From positions 6,664,030 through 6,728,029 of the forward strand of contig JAQFVV010000055.1 in NCBI GenBank assembly GCA_028023455.1: a stretch of DNA of 64,000 nt, given 5' to 3'. Position 1 is the first letter of the stretch. Each line of letters opens with the position of its first letter. This document shows positions 12,084 to 24,153 of this stretch, one piece after another. Position numbers and translations under genes: made by a program. Under the pieces are notes generated by a model. That model had not been told where the DNA came from. It saw only the letters and a list, made by a program, of their open reading frames with translations, and ran no database searches. This DNA comes from Epiperipatus broadwayi (taxonomy: Eukaryota > Onychophora > Udeonychophora > Euonychophora > Peripatidae).

Positions 12084-12967
12084 CACCTGTGTCTCGTTTT
12101 ATGTGGATTATTTTAATGTGATTTTGAAGTTACGCAATTCATATTTCTTCTTAATATCTTTCATATTTTACTATATTTATTAGATATCAAGAAATTTAAA
12201 TTATTAATAACTTATTTTGACTTGAAATACTTTTTTTTTTTTCAAAAATATAACATTATATTAGAAGCTAATGTGAATATGGCCTGAATCTGTATTTAGA
12301 ATCTTAGCTTCTATGTAAATAGCCTACTTATACTAATGAGTAAATAATAATAATAGATTTATATGTACAAAAATATCGTAATAAATATTCAAAAATTTTA
12401 AACTTTTAAAACGTATTTTGTTAGATATTAACAGAAATAAACATTTTTTTAGATTTTTAAAATAAATAATAATGAAGATGTTATTGATTTTATAAACTGA
12501 AAATAATCTTTCTAATGATAATGTATAATCTTTTTGTTTTGATTGTGATCTCATTTTTTTTAATATAGAAACAGAAAACCATTAATGCAGTACAAGACTG
12601 AAAGTGGTGCTAGTTGTACATCATGTCATGAATCTGATTTCTTATCAGTTCACAAACAAAGGCATATTGTCAAATAGCGGTAATGATTAAAATATGTATG
12701 AAAAAATGTAAAATGAAATACTGTAGTTAATAAAAAAAAGTTTGTCTTGTATTAATTTTTTTCAAATATTTGAAATTTTTTATTAGTCATACTTTATTTC
12801 TTTATTTTTTTAATGCGAATTTTAAAGTAATTTTTCCTTGTTGCTTTGCTTTTATATGATTTCTAAAAATTACTGGAACATATCCCCCATTTTTCAAGGT
12901 AAGTTAAGTCTATTTTTGTGTGAGTTTTCTGAGGAACCTATCTACCGCATAAAATGAGACCCAAGTG
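12084..12967. mobile_element. TA-flanked MITE, copy A
   Basis: The element starts CACCTGTGTCTC at 12084 and ends with the complement (GAGACCCAAGTG) at 12967. A TA lies on each side (12082-12083 and 12968-12969), the target duplication of Tc1/mariner and pogo-type transposons. It is the inverted partner of copy B (13858-15038): its right 270 bp match the left 250 bp of B on the opposite strand. No transposase frame is visible, so it is non-autonomous. Confidence 0.75.
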
Positions 12968-13857
12968 TATATGGTTTTTTTTTGTTTGTTTGTTTAAATG
13001 ATATTTTATAAAAAAAATTTTTTTAAATATTGTAATTGATATTGGGTTTAATATATATAATGGCAATGAATCTTCTTAATTTAGGTGGAAAATGCCTCAC
13101 TAAACTTGATAGCCACTATACATCTATAATTAAGCATTTTATTTTATGTATATGTTTTATTTTTTTAAAGGCAGAAAAAAAAAGAAAAACAAAAATGCAG
13201 AAAGCACAAATTCTCCCCCCCCCCCTTTATTAATCTTGCATTAAGTTCTAGTTTATTGGTACAGGACTTGAGATTTAATGATTAAAGATTTGATTTAGTT
13301 TTTTTTTTTGTCAAAAAAGAAAAAAAAAGGAAGTTCCTTACTTATATTTCTTTGCCATATATTTCTCCTTAATTCAATTCAAAAGGTTACAAATATATAT
13401 GTGTATTTTTTAAAGAATGTAAAATAACAAAACTTTTGTTTTTCATCTAACTGTAAAAGAGAGAGTACAGTCGCCCGTATTTATCGATATTAAAGTTTTA
13501 GAAAAAGATTTGTATTAACTCTGAGGTGGACTGGCTGAACATTAACTAATTTTTAACATACCCCTCTCCCCTTTTGCATAAGTGATTTAATTTTATCAAA
13601 AAAAAGTAACAATTATTTTGTAAGGGATTTTTTTTTTTGCTTGGTTAAACTTTCATAATGTTTTGTATATGTTTACCAACTAAGGTTTTTCTTTTAAATT
13701 TAAAGGTCGTTGGACCGACCGTATTTATATTATATTGCATACTGGGTGATCTCTGGATAAAAATCTTTGCACATTTTGGCACCTTCCTAACCAAATCTAC
13801 ATAGGCTAACATACCTGCCTCGGGATCACAATGAAGATATATATATATTTATAAATA

Positions 13858-15038
13858 CATCTGGGTCTCATTTTACATGATAGATAGGTTCCTCAGAAAA
13901 CTCGCACAAAAATAGACTAACTTACATTGAAAAAGGAATCTGTGCTTTTTCAAAATTCGCATAAAAGCAAAGAACCAACATAAAATTACTTTAAAATTCG
14001 CGCAAAAAAAAAGATAAGGAAATAAAATATGACTAATAAAAAATTTCAAATTTGAAAAAAATTGATACAAGACAAACTCTTTTTAACTATAATATTTAAT
14101 TTTATTCAAAATAATATATTTTTATGCATAATTTACAGTACAGTAATTTAAATTTTTTAATACGCGTTTTAATTATTATAGCTATTTGCTCCAAAACACG
14201 TTCATTTGCAAATTAGTAAAAAATCAAATTCTCATGTGATGTGATGTGATGTATTTGGCTTCTCCTTAAACAAAGTCAAGAATATCTCAGCAATTATTCT
14301 CACAAGAGGAAATACCACTAGCACCAAGTTCACTCTCATGTTGTGTTAATGGTTTTCTGTTGACGACGATGATGATTTTATTAATTATTTATGAACTTAG
14401 ACTTATGATAATAAAAAGACATTTATTCACCACTGCTGGGAAAAATTTAATTAAAACTAACAACTAAAAATTAAATTCTTATTTTTGTCTTTAATTTTCA
14501 ATTCCATTTAAAAATCAAATTTCATTTTACATCACATTAATTTCAAGTCGCCCATAAGTAATTTTTAAATTGTTAATTACAATTAAAAATCAAATTTTAA
14601 TTTTTAATTGTGCCCACTGCTATTACTGACCTTTTAAAAATAAACTTGTGGACACTAAATGATTAATAATTGATTAGGTTCTTTTTTAAAAAGCAAAAAC
14701 AGAATGTGATTTAAAATGCAAAATTAACACGCACAATGTTAGAACAAATTTACATTATAATCTTGTAAAATTTAATGTGTGTATACATAAAATGTGGAAA
14801 TCATGATTTTAATTTTATTATTGCATAAAATCTTACTATTATAAAGCACTGAAAATATTGAAATTACTAAAATGAAAGTCGAATTTTAATAATATGCTAT
14901 TATTTTCAATATAACATAAGTGCGTGAAATTTATTATTGAAAGTAATAGCGCATTATCGGAGGTCGACTTCTGGTGAAAATGAATCACATAACTTCAAAA
15001 TCATGTTAAATAAGTCCGCGTAAAAAGAGACCCAGGTG
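13858..15038. mobile_element. TA-flanked MITE, copy B (opposite orientation)
   Basis: It starts CATCTGGGTCTC at 13858 and ends GAGACCCAGGTG at 15038, with TA on both sides. Subterminal parts match copy A in reverse: 'gataggttcctcagaaaactcgcacaaaaatagac' corresponds to about 12915-12955 on the other strand, and the right end 'cttcaaaatcatgttaaataagtccgcg' to 12090-12140. The middle (about 14200-14900) is unique and AT-rich. No transposase ORF. Confidence 0.75.
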
Positions 15039-15039
15039 T

Positions 15040-15904
15040 ATTTGAATCCAATTTTATTAAACCGGACCTAAGCAACAAAACTCCATTCCTGAATTTGGAT
15101 CACATGCTTAGCAAATGAATTCCAGTTTCTCTAACTCAGTTTAGAGATGGAGAGCTATTGAGTCTCATGTTAGTTTCTTGGTAGCCATTTGTGTCTTACA
15201 ACTCATCATTTCCCACAATATTCTTTCATCTTATGCTGCAATATTTTATATTTATATTTATTTCAAAGACTTTCTCTGCAGAATATTATTGACGTGTCTA
15301 AATCAAGACTGAAAATATTCATAGGGGAGTCACTATTAAATTTTTTGTTAGTAGCAGAGGATGGTATTTTCAATGCTTTCCTAAGAATATATTAGTTAGT
15401 TTGGCCAGCTATCCGAATCATGTACTCTCACCATAGTGTTAATCATGTCTCTCTCTCTCTTTCGATCATGTAACCTGTCCACTGGCTAGAAATGTTCCCA
15501 ACTTATAATGTGAATTTTTTTTTAAAGGGCCTTTCTTTCATATCTGGATATGGTTGCAGGGAAATTAGCCTGCAGCACAACTAATCAATTTGATGTACTC
15601 TGCAAATGTCAAATAATAAAGTTTTTCTTTTGTCTTTCATTCACTATTATTAAAACTCTGTAGCATTGTTTTCTTCAGTAAACCTGATCATTATATACAT
15701 GTTCAAATTTCTCCTTAGAGACTTGCCTTTCCTTGATCACCAGGCATACATTAAGAATAAATTCTAGTGAAGTTTGGGGAGTAAGTCGCTTAGTAGCAAT
15801 CTGGAAAAGTAGGTAAGATTCTAACCTTCTCTACCTGCATTTCTAGGTTAGGTTAAAGCAGCTCTACTTTTCATACCATTACACGTGACAATGGCAAACA
15901 ATCC
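15040..15904. other. Non-coding DNA, nothing recognised
   Basis: Slightly less AT-rich than its surroundings, but no open frame longer than about 70 codons and no similarity I recognise. Contains a CT-rich run near 15446-15462. Confidence 0.4.
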
Positions 15905-16260
15905 CATAAGTCAACTTAGTGTGACTATACATAATGTATGGAAACCATTAATCAACTTTGTTCTTAAGAAAAAATGGGGAAATCAGGAGGAACATCATAG
16001 ATAAGTATATAAAATTTTCTTCTGACTTTTCCCTTTGGTAGGATGGCTCAATTGGTTAGAGCATTACCTTAAAATTCAATACTCAAGAATCTAAGCATCC
16101 AGGTTCGATCCCCACACTAGTACTCTCACTGGTCAAGCCAACAACACCTGAAGAAGAGGGGAGAATAACTCATTGAATGTACTTGGAATATTTAAATAAA
16201 GTTAAATTTTTTTGAAGACATTCAATACTCATATTAGATGATAGAAATAATCCAATATAT
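15905..16260 (+). mobile_element. tRNA-derived SINE (SINE-2), most complete copy
   Basis: A 5' block (15920-16030) precedes a tRNA-like body: A-box-like GGCTCAATTGGTTAGAGCA (16043-16061) and B-box-like CCAGGTTCGATCCCC (about 16098-16112). The tail then carries 'acacctgaagaagaggggagaataac', 'ttgaatgtacttgga' and 'gacattcaatactcatattagatgatagaaataatcc'. Other copies or fragments lie at 6235, 6825, 7190-7400, 8370, 10625 and 35030-35600. The unusual block upstream of the tRNA body is shared with 8370, so it belongs to the element or to a common host repeat. Confidence 0.65.
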
Positions 16261-18653
16261 AAATAGACACAGGCAAAAAAATCCATATTTTCGCAATGCT
16301 AGTATTTTGTAGAAAATTTTTTCAAGGTTGCTATATACAGAAACAAAATTGTCATTAACCAGCTGCATACACATCAACATTTATTTTAGAAATAACTACA
16401 TATGTAACAAATTTAAAATTTAACAACTAGAGTTTATTTACACTGTATATGTTATAGGAGTGCAAAAAATAGGGGGTTAATAAGGGAGAATCTAGGATTA
16501 CAAGGTCCCACAATTGAGTATCCATTTGTAATAGTACCTATTAAAGCTGAATTATGAGGAGATTGGAAACCATCATCATAAAATAAACAAAATATAAAAT
16601 TAAATATGAAATGAATGAGCATGAGAGATCAGCACAGAACTAACTATAAGTTTACTAGCATTAAACAAAAGTAATAATCATTCATCATCATGAATGATCA
16701 ACATTAAAATAAATCATCAGACAAACCTTGTGACTGGATTTGAAAGTGATCCACTATAGACCAGACTAATTATTTAGCCACTGACCGAGCTAGGACAGGA
16801 ATACAAACAATAATTATCAGGATGCACATACTTAAGTGCTACTCTGTCAAAATACAACAATAAGTCAAATAATGCTGAGATACTAAAAACATCCTGAGCA
16901 TCATCAGTTCTCTGGCCATTTAGTACCATTTAATGTACTGGCCAACTATAAACTAAATTTCTAAAGAAATGATAAATAAAATGAAATGTAGTGCATGGTC
17001 ATCTTTAAAGGATATCTTGTTGCACAAATCAGGATCATCTGAATATTCATAACCCTAAACATACCCCCCCAACCATATAACTAACTGTTATGCACAAATC
17101 TAGCTCAGGAAGCAAGAACTGTATAAACTATTACTGTGAGCAAGAAATGAATAAATAAGTACAGCAGATTATTATAAATCACTTCAAATAATGTCTAGGT
17201 TAACCCTACTATATAGTAAATAGTTTTATTGGGATCATTTAAAAAATCATAGAACACTAAGATGATATAAAATAAAGTCATACACATTGCAATTTATGAA
17301 ACAATAGTTGGAAGGAATAAAAGTTCAAAAATATTTTAAAACAATTTAATAACTAATTGATTAACAATAAACAAAAATAACATGATAGTATGAAATTTTA
17401 AACATTCATTTCATCAAAAAGTATTTTCATAAAAATTATAATTGATTTCTGTTCATAAATTAACTTTTAATTTATTAAGTTATTTCTTTAAAATAAAGGA
17501 GTTGGAGAAACATTTTTAAAATCAAAGATAACAATCTTTGATTTAGCTTAATTAACATTTTGTTAAGTTTTTAGGAGGTAAAGTAAATGAAAAGAGAAAA
17601 ACATGTTTCAAAAAAAAAAAATTAAATTTTCTAAAGACTTTCATAATTTTGAAAAAAAATTGACTGGATTTTTAAAAAAAGTTTCACAATTTAAAAATTG
17701 TAATTTAATAAAAATATTTAAAGTTATCAATTCTTACAACAAAAATCTCTTTTTTATATCATAAATGAAAATTTTGTGTGCATGCACAAAAATACTTTTA
17801 AATATGGTTTTATTTTCTATGGAGTTCTTTCCAGTTACATTTTCCAGTTTTTTCCAATTGAGCCTCTCCTTGAAGGCTTTAGACATGTACATGGTTAAAT
17901 TGTCCTTTTCTTGAATTGCAGTATATCTAGATTTAAAAATTGAAAATTGTATCCATTTCTTTTCATTAAAATTTCCAGGTGATAATAACACAGAGACTTG
18001 TGTTCTTGTTTGAAGACAAGATTGTGGATTACTTTAGGGGATAATTTCTCTCCATTTTTATTTCAGTGAAGGCAGGTTTCATGGAGGAGGATGATGTCTA
18101 GTTTTTAACTAAGTTAGCACATGGTTTTTATTGTAAAAATCATTTTTATAAGTAAACTCAGGCTTAATTAGGTCTTCCACAATTCTATGCAACAACTTGG
18201 TCAAGATTCCTGCTGTACTGTGCAACAGTTTGGTGAAACTTCTGCTTTGTCAGCTGGATTAAGACTCCCTCTCTCTTCAACAGCTAAGTTAGGAATATCT
18301 ACTTCTTACCAGACACTTAGGTTTTCCGGCTTATTCACACTCCTATTATTTTTCTGAAATAATCTTGCCTACAAACAGTCAAAATCTGTCTCTAACATAA
18401 AATTATTTTTAACAACCAATTGGGTAAATTTGTATAAATACAATTGTTCAGCTATTTCCCTATTCAAACATTGACATTGAAAAGAAAATCATAATCTTGA
18501 ATTAACATATAAAATTCTTGACATTTCTTTGTAAAATTTCTTGCAAAAGGAATACAAGATAATCGGTTAATTGCACTGATTTGATTTTTGTAATGAGAGA
18601 TAAAGAGAAAAGAAAAAACAACTCTAATTAAAAATAAAATTCACCAAAAGTAT
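16261..18653. other. Non-coding DNA, nothing recognised
   Basis: About 2.4 kb of AT-rich sequence. The 85-codon frame on the minus strand (17734-17991) is lysine-rich and matches nothing known to me; it is most likely chance. Confidence 0.45.
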
Positions 18654-21600
18654 TAAAATTTTGGTAGTTGTAGAATGTGCTCAATCATTACCAAGTGAGC
18701 TGCGGTACCATCAACAACTTGCCCGAAGCTTGCAAGTGATAAATTTCTATCTGAAATTGGCTGAAAATTGACAAATAAAAATGCCTGAGGCAATGTATAT
18801 CCAAAAAATACATCAAAAGTATAAATTAAAAAACCAAGAAAATGCTATAAAATTCAAATTAAAAAAAAACAGTGAAAATATGACAAAGACAGACACCCCC
18901 CTAAAATCAAGAATTCTTCACTTGAATCAAAAAATGAAATTTCCTGCGCAATGTATATCCAACAAGTACATCGAAAGTACAAATTATAAAAAAAAAACCA
19001 AGAAAATGCTATAAAATTCAAATTAAAAAAAAAGAAATTGGTGAAAATATGACAAAGACATCCCCCATAGAAATTGCCATATGCATATACAATCACATTC
19101 AAAAGCAATTAACTGTTCTCTGCTTTGAAATTATGGCAAATTTAAATTCATAGTAACAGAAGATTAAAAAATGGTGGTTATTTGATTTAAAAAATACAGC
19201 AAAAGATGGCAGAAATTAGCAGATTATAATTTAGAAATTGTAAAATTTAGACTGATGGTATATTAATGGCTTGCAATATTGCATCAAATAGATCTTCACC
19301 ATGATGCAGTCGTTGCCACATCAATTTGCCTAAGTATGAATCCAGGTAACATTGGGTGGTCTCCCTCTCTTGTTTATTGTGTCATTTTAAAAGCCCCCAA
19401 AGTCTTTCTACATTTTGAGTATGGACTCTAGTAGAAGGATCAACAAAATTTGTAATAATGATTTACTTTGAAATTTTGGTAATCTGCAGCATTCAATTTC
19501 TCACTTTTTTAGGTCTTCCAGCAGTCAGAATATATGGAGGATCCTGGTGCTACATGTTCTTTAATGGCATCTAGAAGAACAGATACTGTTCAACCTGGAA
19601 TAGCAACAATAAAACACACTTTTGTTTCCCTACATAAACTACCAAATAACCACTGTTGTGGAAGAATTCTTTCCTGTTGGTTTTTGTGTTTAGTAAATAA
19701 AGGTTAATCGACCTCTACAATTTTTCCTGGGCCTCCAATTTTGCAGGATGGGCAAGATAGCAGACTTTCTTTACAGGCTTCTCTCAAATATTGCATCTAT
19801 GCAACAACAGTCTTCTTGTCCAAATCCATATCATTTTTTTCCGATTTCATGGTCAATTGGTTTCTACTCCAATAGTAAATGATTCGGATGGCTGTGACAA
19901 ATGACAATTTGCAGTCTTCAAACCAGGTTCCTTTCCGAAGTGCTATGGAACATTGACACACAGAAATATTGCACCTCCATTGTGCTCTTGGACTCACATA
20001 AAGTTTCATTTGATGGTCATTGACACATACTTTTTGAGAAGGCAGAACACTTTTACTTTGAAGGAACTCCACTGCTTCATGGTCTGTCTTTGGAAGATCC
20101 CAAATTTTTATCATTTTGAGTCAAAAAAGATTTCGAAAAAGATGCTACTTAAATTTCAGCTGCTACTGATATTTCAGTGCAGGATTTTGAAATGTTGCCT
20201 GAAAGTTTGTGCATGTTTAATGTTGTATTCATCTGTGTAAGAAAATAATCCATATTAACCCTGTCAAAAAAATAAAAATAATCCCAACAACTTGTATTTT
20301 TAGCAGTACAAAATAATTGACATATCATAATAAAACTAAGCAGGTATTTCAAAAGACTAGTTCAGTTACATTTTCATTAAATTTGTTGGCTTTGGAAATT
20401 ATTTTTCATGTGAAATGTCTATTACTTCATATTTCATTAATAAGTACAAATTGTAATCTAATATATTACGGTGCCATTATATTTCTCCTTTTAAATTTTT
20501 AATTGGTATATGGGTATGATTTAATTCAGTATTTTCCTAAGAATCTCATATAACATACATATATGATGAAATGTTTAGGCAACTATTTACCAGTTTCTAA
20601 CTTTTGCGAGTACGTTAAATGGTAATTTTAAAAACAAATTTGGTTTAGAGTGAAAATAAATGCTTTCATCACAGCGCCATTTTTCATTCACTTGAGAATC
20701 ACCGTTGTTGAGTTAAGTTAAGAAGTTTAACGATAGAAAGCTAAATTTTATAATTTTAAAGAAAAATTGCAAAACTAATGAATATTTAATTCATTTTATT
20801 TTTTGATAGCTAATGGATCTTTATGCTGCAAATAATCTTTTTCTATTTCTTGTCACACTTTGTACTTTCAAAATGTGATGTCATAGACTTTTCACATGAA
20901 AAACAATTTCTTGAACCAAAAAAACTGCAAACATCGAAATGCATGGAAAGACATTTGGAATTACTTTTTGTGTATTGCTTTTTTTGTTAAATATTGATGA
21001 ATTTAAATGATTTGCAAATGTTGAAAATCTTTTATTTATTAAGTATTTAGTATATTTTTTGAAAACTGTGCTATCAACATAATTTGTCAATTGCAGCTAT
21101 TTTGGAGGGGAGGGGTAGATTTTACATTGGTAATTATTTTTTGTGCATTGCTTTTCATTTTTTAAATATTGATGAATTTAAATATGCCATAATTTCAAAG
21201 CAGAGACCATTTGCTTTTGAATGTGATTGCAGATGCTTATTTGCAAATTGAAAGCTAAATAATTTGATAAAATTCTGTTTTTAGATTTTCTGCCTTCCAC
21301 CATTGTAAATGGTTTCTTACTTAAGGGAGAGGTAGATTTTACATTGGTAATTATTTTTTAAATATCGATGAATTTAAATATGCCATAATTTCAAAGCAGA
21401 GAACAATTAATTGCTTTTGAATGTGATTGTAGATGCATATGGCAATTTCTAGAAGGGTCTGTATTTGTTGTATTTTTACAATTTGTTTTTTAATTTGAAT
21501 TTTATAGCATTTTCTTGTTTTTTTTTTTTATAATTTGTACTTTTGATGTATTTATTGGATATACATTGCCTCAGGCAATTTCATTTTTCGACTTAAGTGA

Positions 21601-21864
21601 AGAATTCTTGATTCTAAAGATGGCATTTGTTGTATTTTCACCGATTTGTTTTTTTTTTAATTTGAATTTTATAGCATTTTTTTTTTATAATTTGTACTTT
21701 CACTGTATTTTTTGGATATACATTGCCTCAGACATTTTTATTTGTCAATTTTCAGCCACTTTTGGATAGAAATTTATCACTTGCAAGCTTCGGGCCAGTT
21801 GTTGATGGTACCACAGTGTCACCTGGTGGCGATCGAGCACATACTTCAAACTACCAAAATTTTA
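18654..21864 (-). mobile_element. Merlin (IS1016/ISXO2-like) DNA transposon, defunct, with long inverted arms
   Basis: A broken transposase (19257-20114, minus strand) lies between long inverted repeats. The left arm is about 18654-19150 and the right arm about 21170-21864. They pair from 'attttggtag' outside to 'gccataatttcaaagcaga' inside. Both arms carry an internal tandem duplication around 'aatgctataaaattcaaatt' and 'gacaaagaca'. The right arm is longer because a block ending 'gatgaatttaaatatgcc' is repeated (about 20930, 21170, 21365). Merlin is known in several invertebrate phyla. The expected 8-9 bp target duplication could not be placed. Confidence 0.8.
19257..20114 (-). pseudogene. 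Merlin/ISXO2-like DDE transposase, inactivated
   Basis: The minus-strand frame from 20114 to 19797 opens MIKIWDLPKTDHEAVEFL and continues with a zinc-ribbon-like part (KVCVNDHQMKL, WRCNISVCQ) and RKGTWFEDCKL. This is the classic N-terminal order of the IS1595/ISXO2 transposase superfamily. After a stop near 19797, readable pieces continue: GGPGKIVEVD (first catalytic Asp, followed by a stop), PQQWLFGSLCRETK, APGSSIYSDCWKT (second Asp), FKVNHYY, and a frame-shifted HTQNVERLWG-like part near 19400-19430. At least five stops or frameshifts interrupt it, so no activity is expected. The flanking long inverted arms support its identity. Confidence 0.85.
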
Positions 21865-22800
21865 TTTTTTCTTTTCTTTTTAAAAATACTATTAAATATA
21901 AAAAACTTTACTCTCTTAACAAAACAAAAACTTGTGGAAAGCAAATTTTAAGATAAACAAATTGTTGACTTCTTTTTATAGAAAATATAACAGTATTATA
22001 AAATTATTTTTTTATAAATTTGATCTACTCTAACTGCAATTTAATTATTGCACCACACCAGTCCCTTAGGCAGAGAAGCATCATACCCAGAGGGAGGCCA
22101 AAGCTATATAAGATACATAACTACAACCACATTTCAAGGCCATAAATCTTCTTGAGTGCTGGATTCAACATCTGCCATTCAGAGCACTTTTGTTTTGAAG
22201 TAAATGTCAGGTGCCAGCTAACTACCGTAAGTAGTTAACATGCTCTGAATAACAGTAAACTAATTCAGCACCTAAGAAATCCCAAACTAGCTCAATGGAA
22301 ATAAATGGAATAAACTATGTGTCTAACTTCTTTGCTAAATTGTTCTTAGTGGTATAAGTAAAGAATTGACCGACAGTAATATAAATACATTAGTTTAAAT
22401 AAAATGTTTAATATAATTTGTAAACTAATTTTATAATTTTTTTAATTAATATAAACAATGATTTTATAATATCTCGGGCACACACATTATAATAAAACAT
22501 ACAATTGTAATGTAGTATAAACATAAAGCATAAATACCAAGAATTAAAACATGCACATAAATAGTTTGTGTTATGCTGGCTATAGAGTTCATTTATTATA
22601 CTGACTCTAGGAATACTCAAAGATTCCAATGGCTACTTTAATTAATATAAGAAATTGGAATAAGAAATGTTATTACCTATAGGATTTTTAAACATGGTGG
22701 CTTCTCACTCTTTACTGCTGCATGTGTGTTTTACCAACTGGTTAGATTTTAGGCTTCTGTTGTGATCTTGATAATGGCTATTATGTGCTACTTCTCTTTC
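21865..22800. other. Non-coding DNA upstream of the possible exon
   Basis: No gene recognised. A small imperfect inverted repeat 'cagagcac..ttttg' / 'gctctgaa' surrounds 22175-22248. The remainder is AT-rich. Confidence 0.4.
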
Positions 22801-22802
22801 AG

Positions 22803-23024
22803 GCAATTAGACATTCCTGGTGGCTGCAAATTATTAGACGGGCATTGCTTCTATCGGACAGACTGCTGATGTTCTGTCGGACTGAGGCTGGAATCTGGCC
22901 ATATGCCTCAACTTTCGGCTTAACACTGCATTTAAAAAAATTATGTCTGCCTGATGACTGGATCTCAATACGTGAAAGACTCCCTGATGAAATTTTCAGC
23001 CCTATTTATATGATGACCTCATTG
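22803..23024 (+). CDS. Possible orphan exon, 74 codons, unknown protein
   Basis: The segment is preceded by a pyrimidine-rich acceptor (cttctctttcAG at 22791-22802) and followed by GTATCC at 23025. It is exactly 74 codons, open in phase 0 at both ends. The translation begins AIRHSWWLQIIRRALLLSDR and includes RTEAGIWPYASTFG, CLPDDWISIRERLPDE and IFSPIYMMTSL, a mix of residues unlike the lysine/isoleucine-rich chance frames nearby. Its GC content is visibly higher than the flanks. I do not recognise the family. No neighbouring exon on this strand was found, so it may be an isolated exon of a gene with large introns, an exonised repeat, or a pseudogene piece. Confidence 0.35.
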
Positions 23025-23942
23025 GTATCCTTTTTAGTTTTTAAATTCGTCCACTGCTTTGATTAAATTCTTAAGATGTATTTAGTTAATCCTGTTGTTT
23101 ATGGATTTTAATTAGTAGCCATTACTAATCTCATTCTCATGTAGCTTATCAGTATATGCAATCTTTGAGTTCTAAAATTTAATTATATGCTTTCATTTGT
23201 TTTAATATTTAACTTTCATATTTTTTTTAACACACATCTTATTATTTCTTTGTTTATGATCAACTCGTTATTTATGCACATATATATTTATTTTATTTTA
23301 AATAAATGGAAAGAGATTTTTTAGTTTTAAGATTTCTTTTTTTTTAATATTTTAAATTTTCTCAATTACATTCCCCCTCGGGCTTACTGCATTTTCTTTT
23401 AATAAAACTAACTTTTTTAAATACCACTTTTTTAATTTATTCTAAAGTTTATGAATTGACTTTTAGCAAACTGTTTTAAATAATAAAAAACTCTAAACTT
23501 TTATCAACTTTTTTTTAAAATGAGATATTTTAATTTCAAAATCTTTTCGTTATTTAAATATAAATTTATTTTAATGATTGTAAACAACTATTTTATGTGT
23601 AGCGCTATTCATTAGCATTATAACATATACATATATATTGAAGGACCTGATGATGCAATTGTACCACATCTGCCTACCATGCCTATGATCTGACATGGAT
23701 TCAAATCTGACCCAAGTAAACTGAAAAATGTTTTCAACAGGTTTGGCACTTTTTTCAGGCAGCTATATTGTAGCCTACCCTGATAACCATCCAAAATTGG
23801 CCAGTAAATGGATGTTTAATTATTTTTAAGGCAATGCCGGAAAACTCACTCAAAACTCATAATACTTGGAAATTGAATAACATGGAGTATACTACCTTCT
23901 TTGCTGTTTCTCTATAAGAAATTTGGAGAGGGGTCTTACCTA
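23025..23942. other. Non-coding DNA, nothing recognised except a repeat scrap
   Basis: AT-rich. Bases 23640-23830 contain 'ggattcaaatctgacc' and 'ggccagtaaatgg', which weakly resemble the family C repeats. No gene seen. Confidence 0.35.
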
Positions 23943-24153
23943 CCATATTTTCCTGAAAATAAAACCTAACCAAAAAACTGAACTTTAGCATGATTTTTGA
24001 GAATGCTTATAAGCTCTACTCCAAATATAAGCCTTAGTTAAGATCAGCACCCTGATGTGGCTTTTGCTAGCCTGTTGAAACATATGATGGATGTATTTAA
24101 TTATAAACTAATGAATATATAAATAAATAATATTATTGACATTAATGCTTTAA

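Noticed and set aside
18781-19108. ORFs of 77 and 84 codons on both strands, mirrored at 21515-21769
   Set aside because: They lie wholly in the inverted arms of the Merlin element and are lysine- or phenylalanine-rich because of A/T runs.
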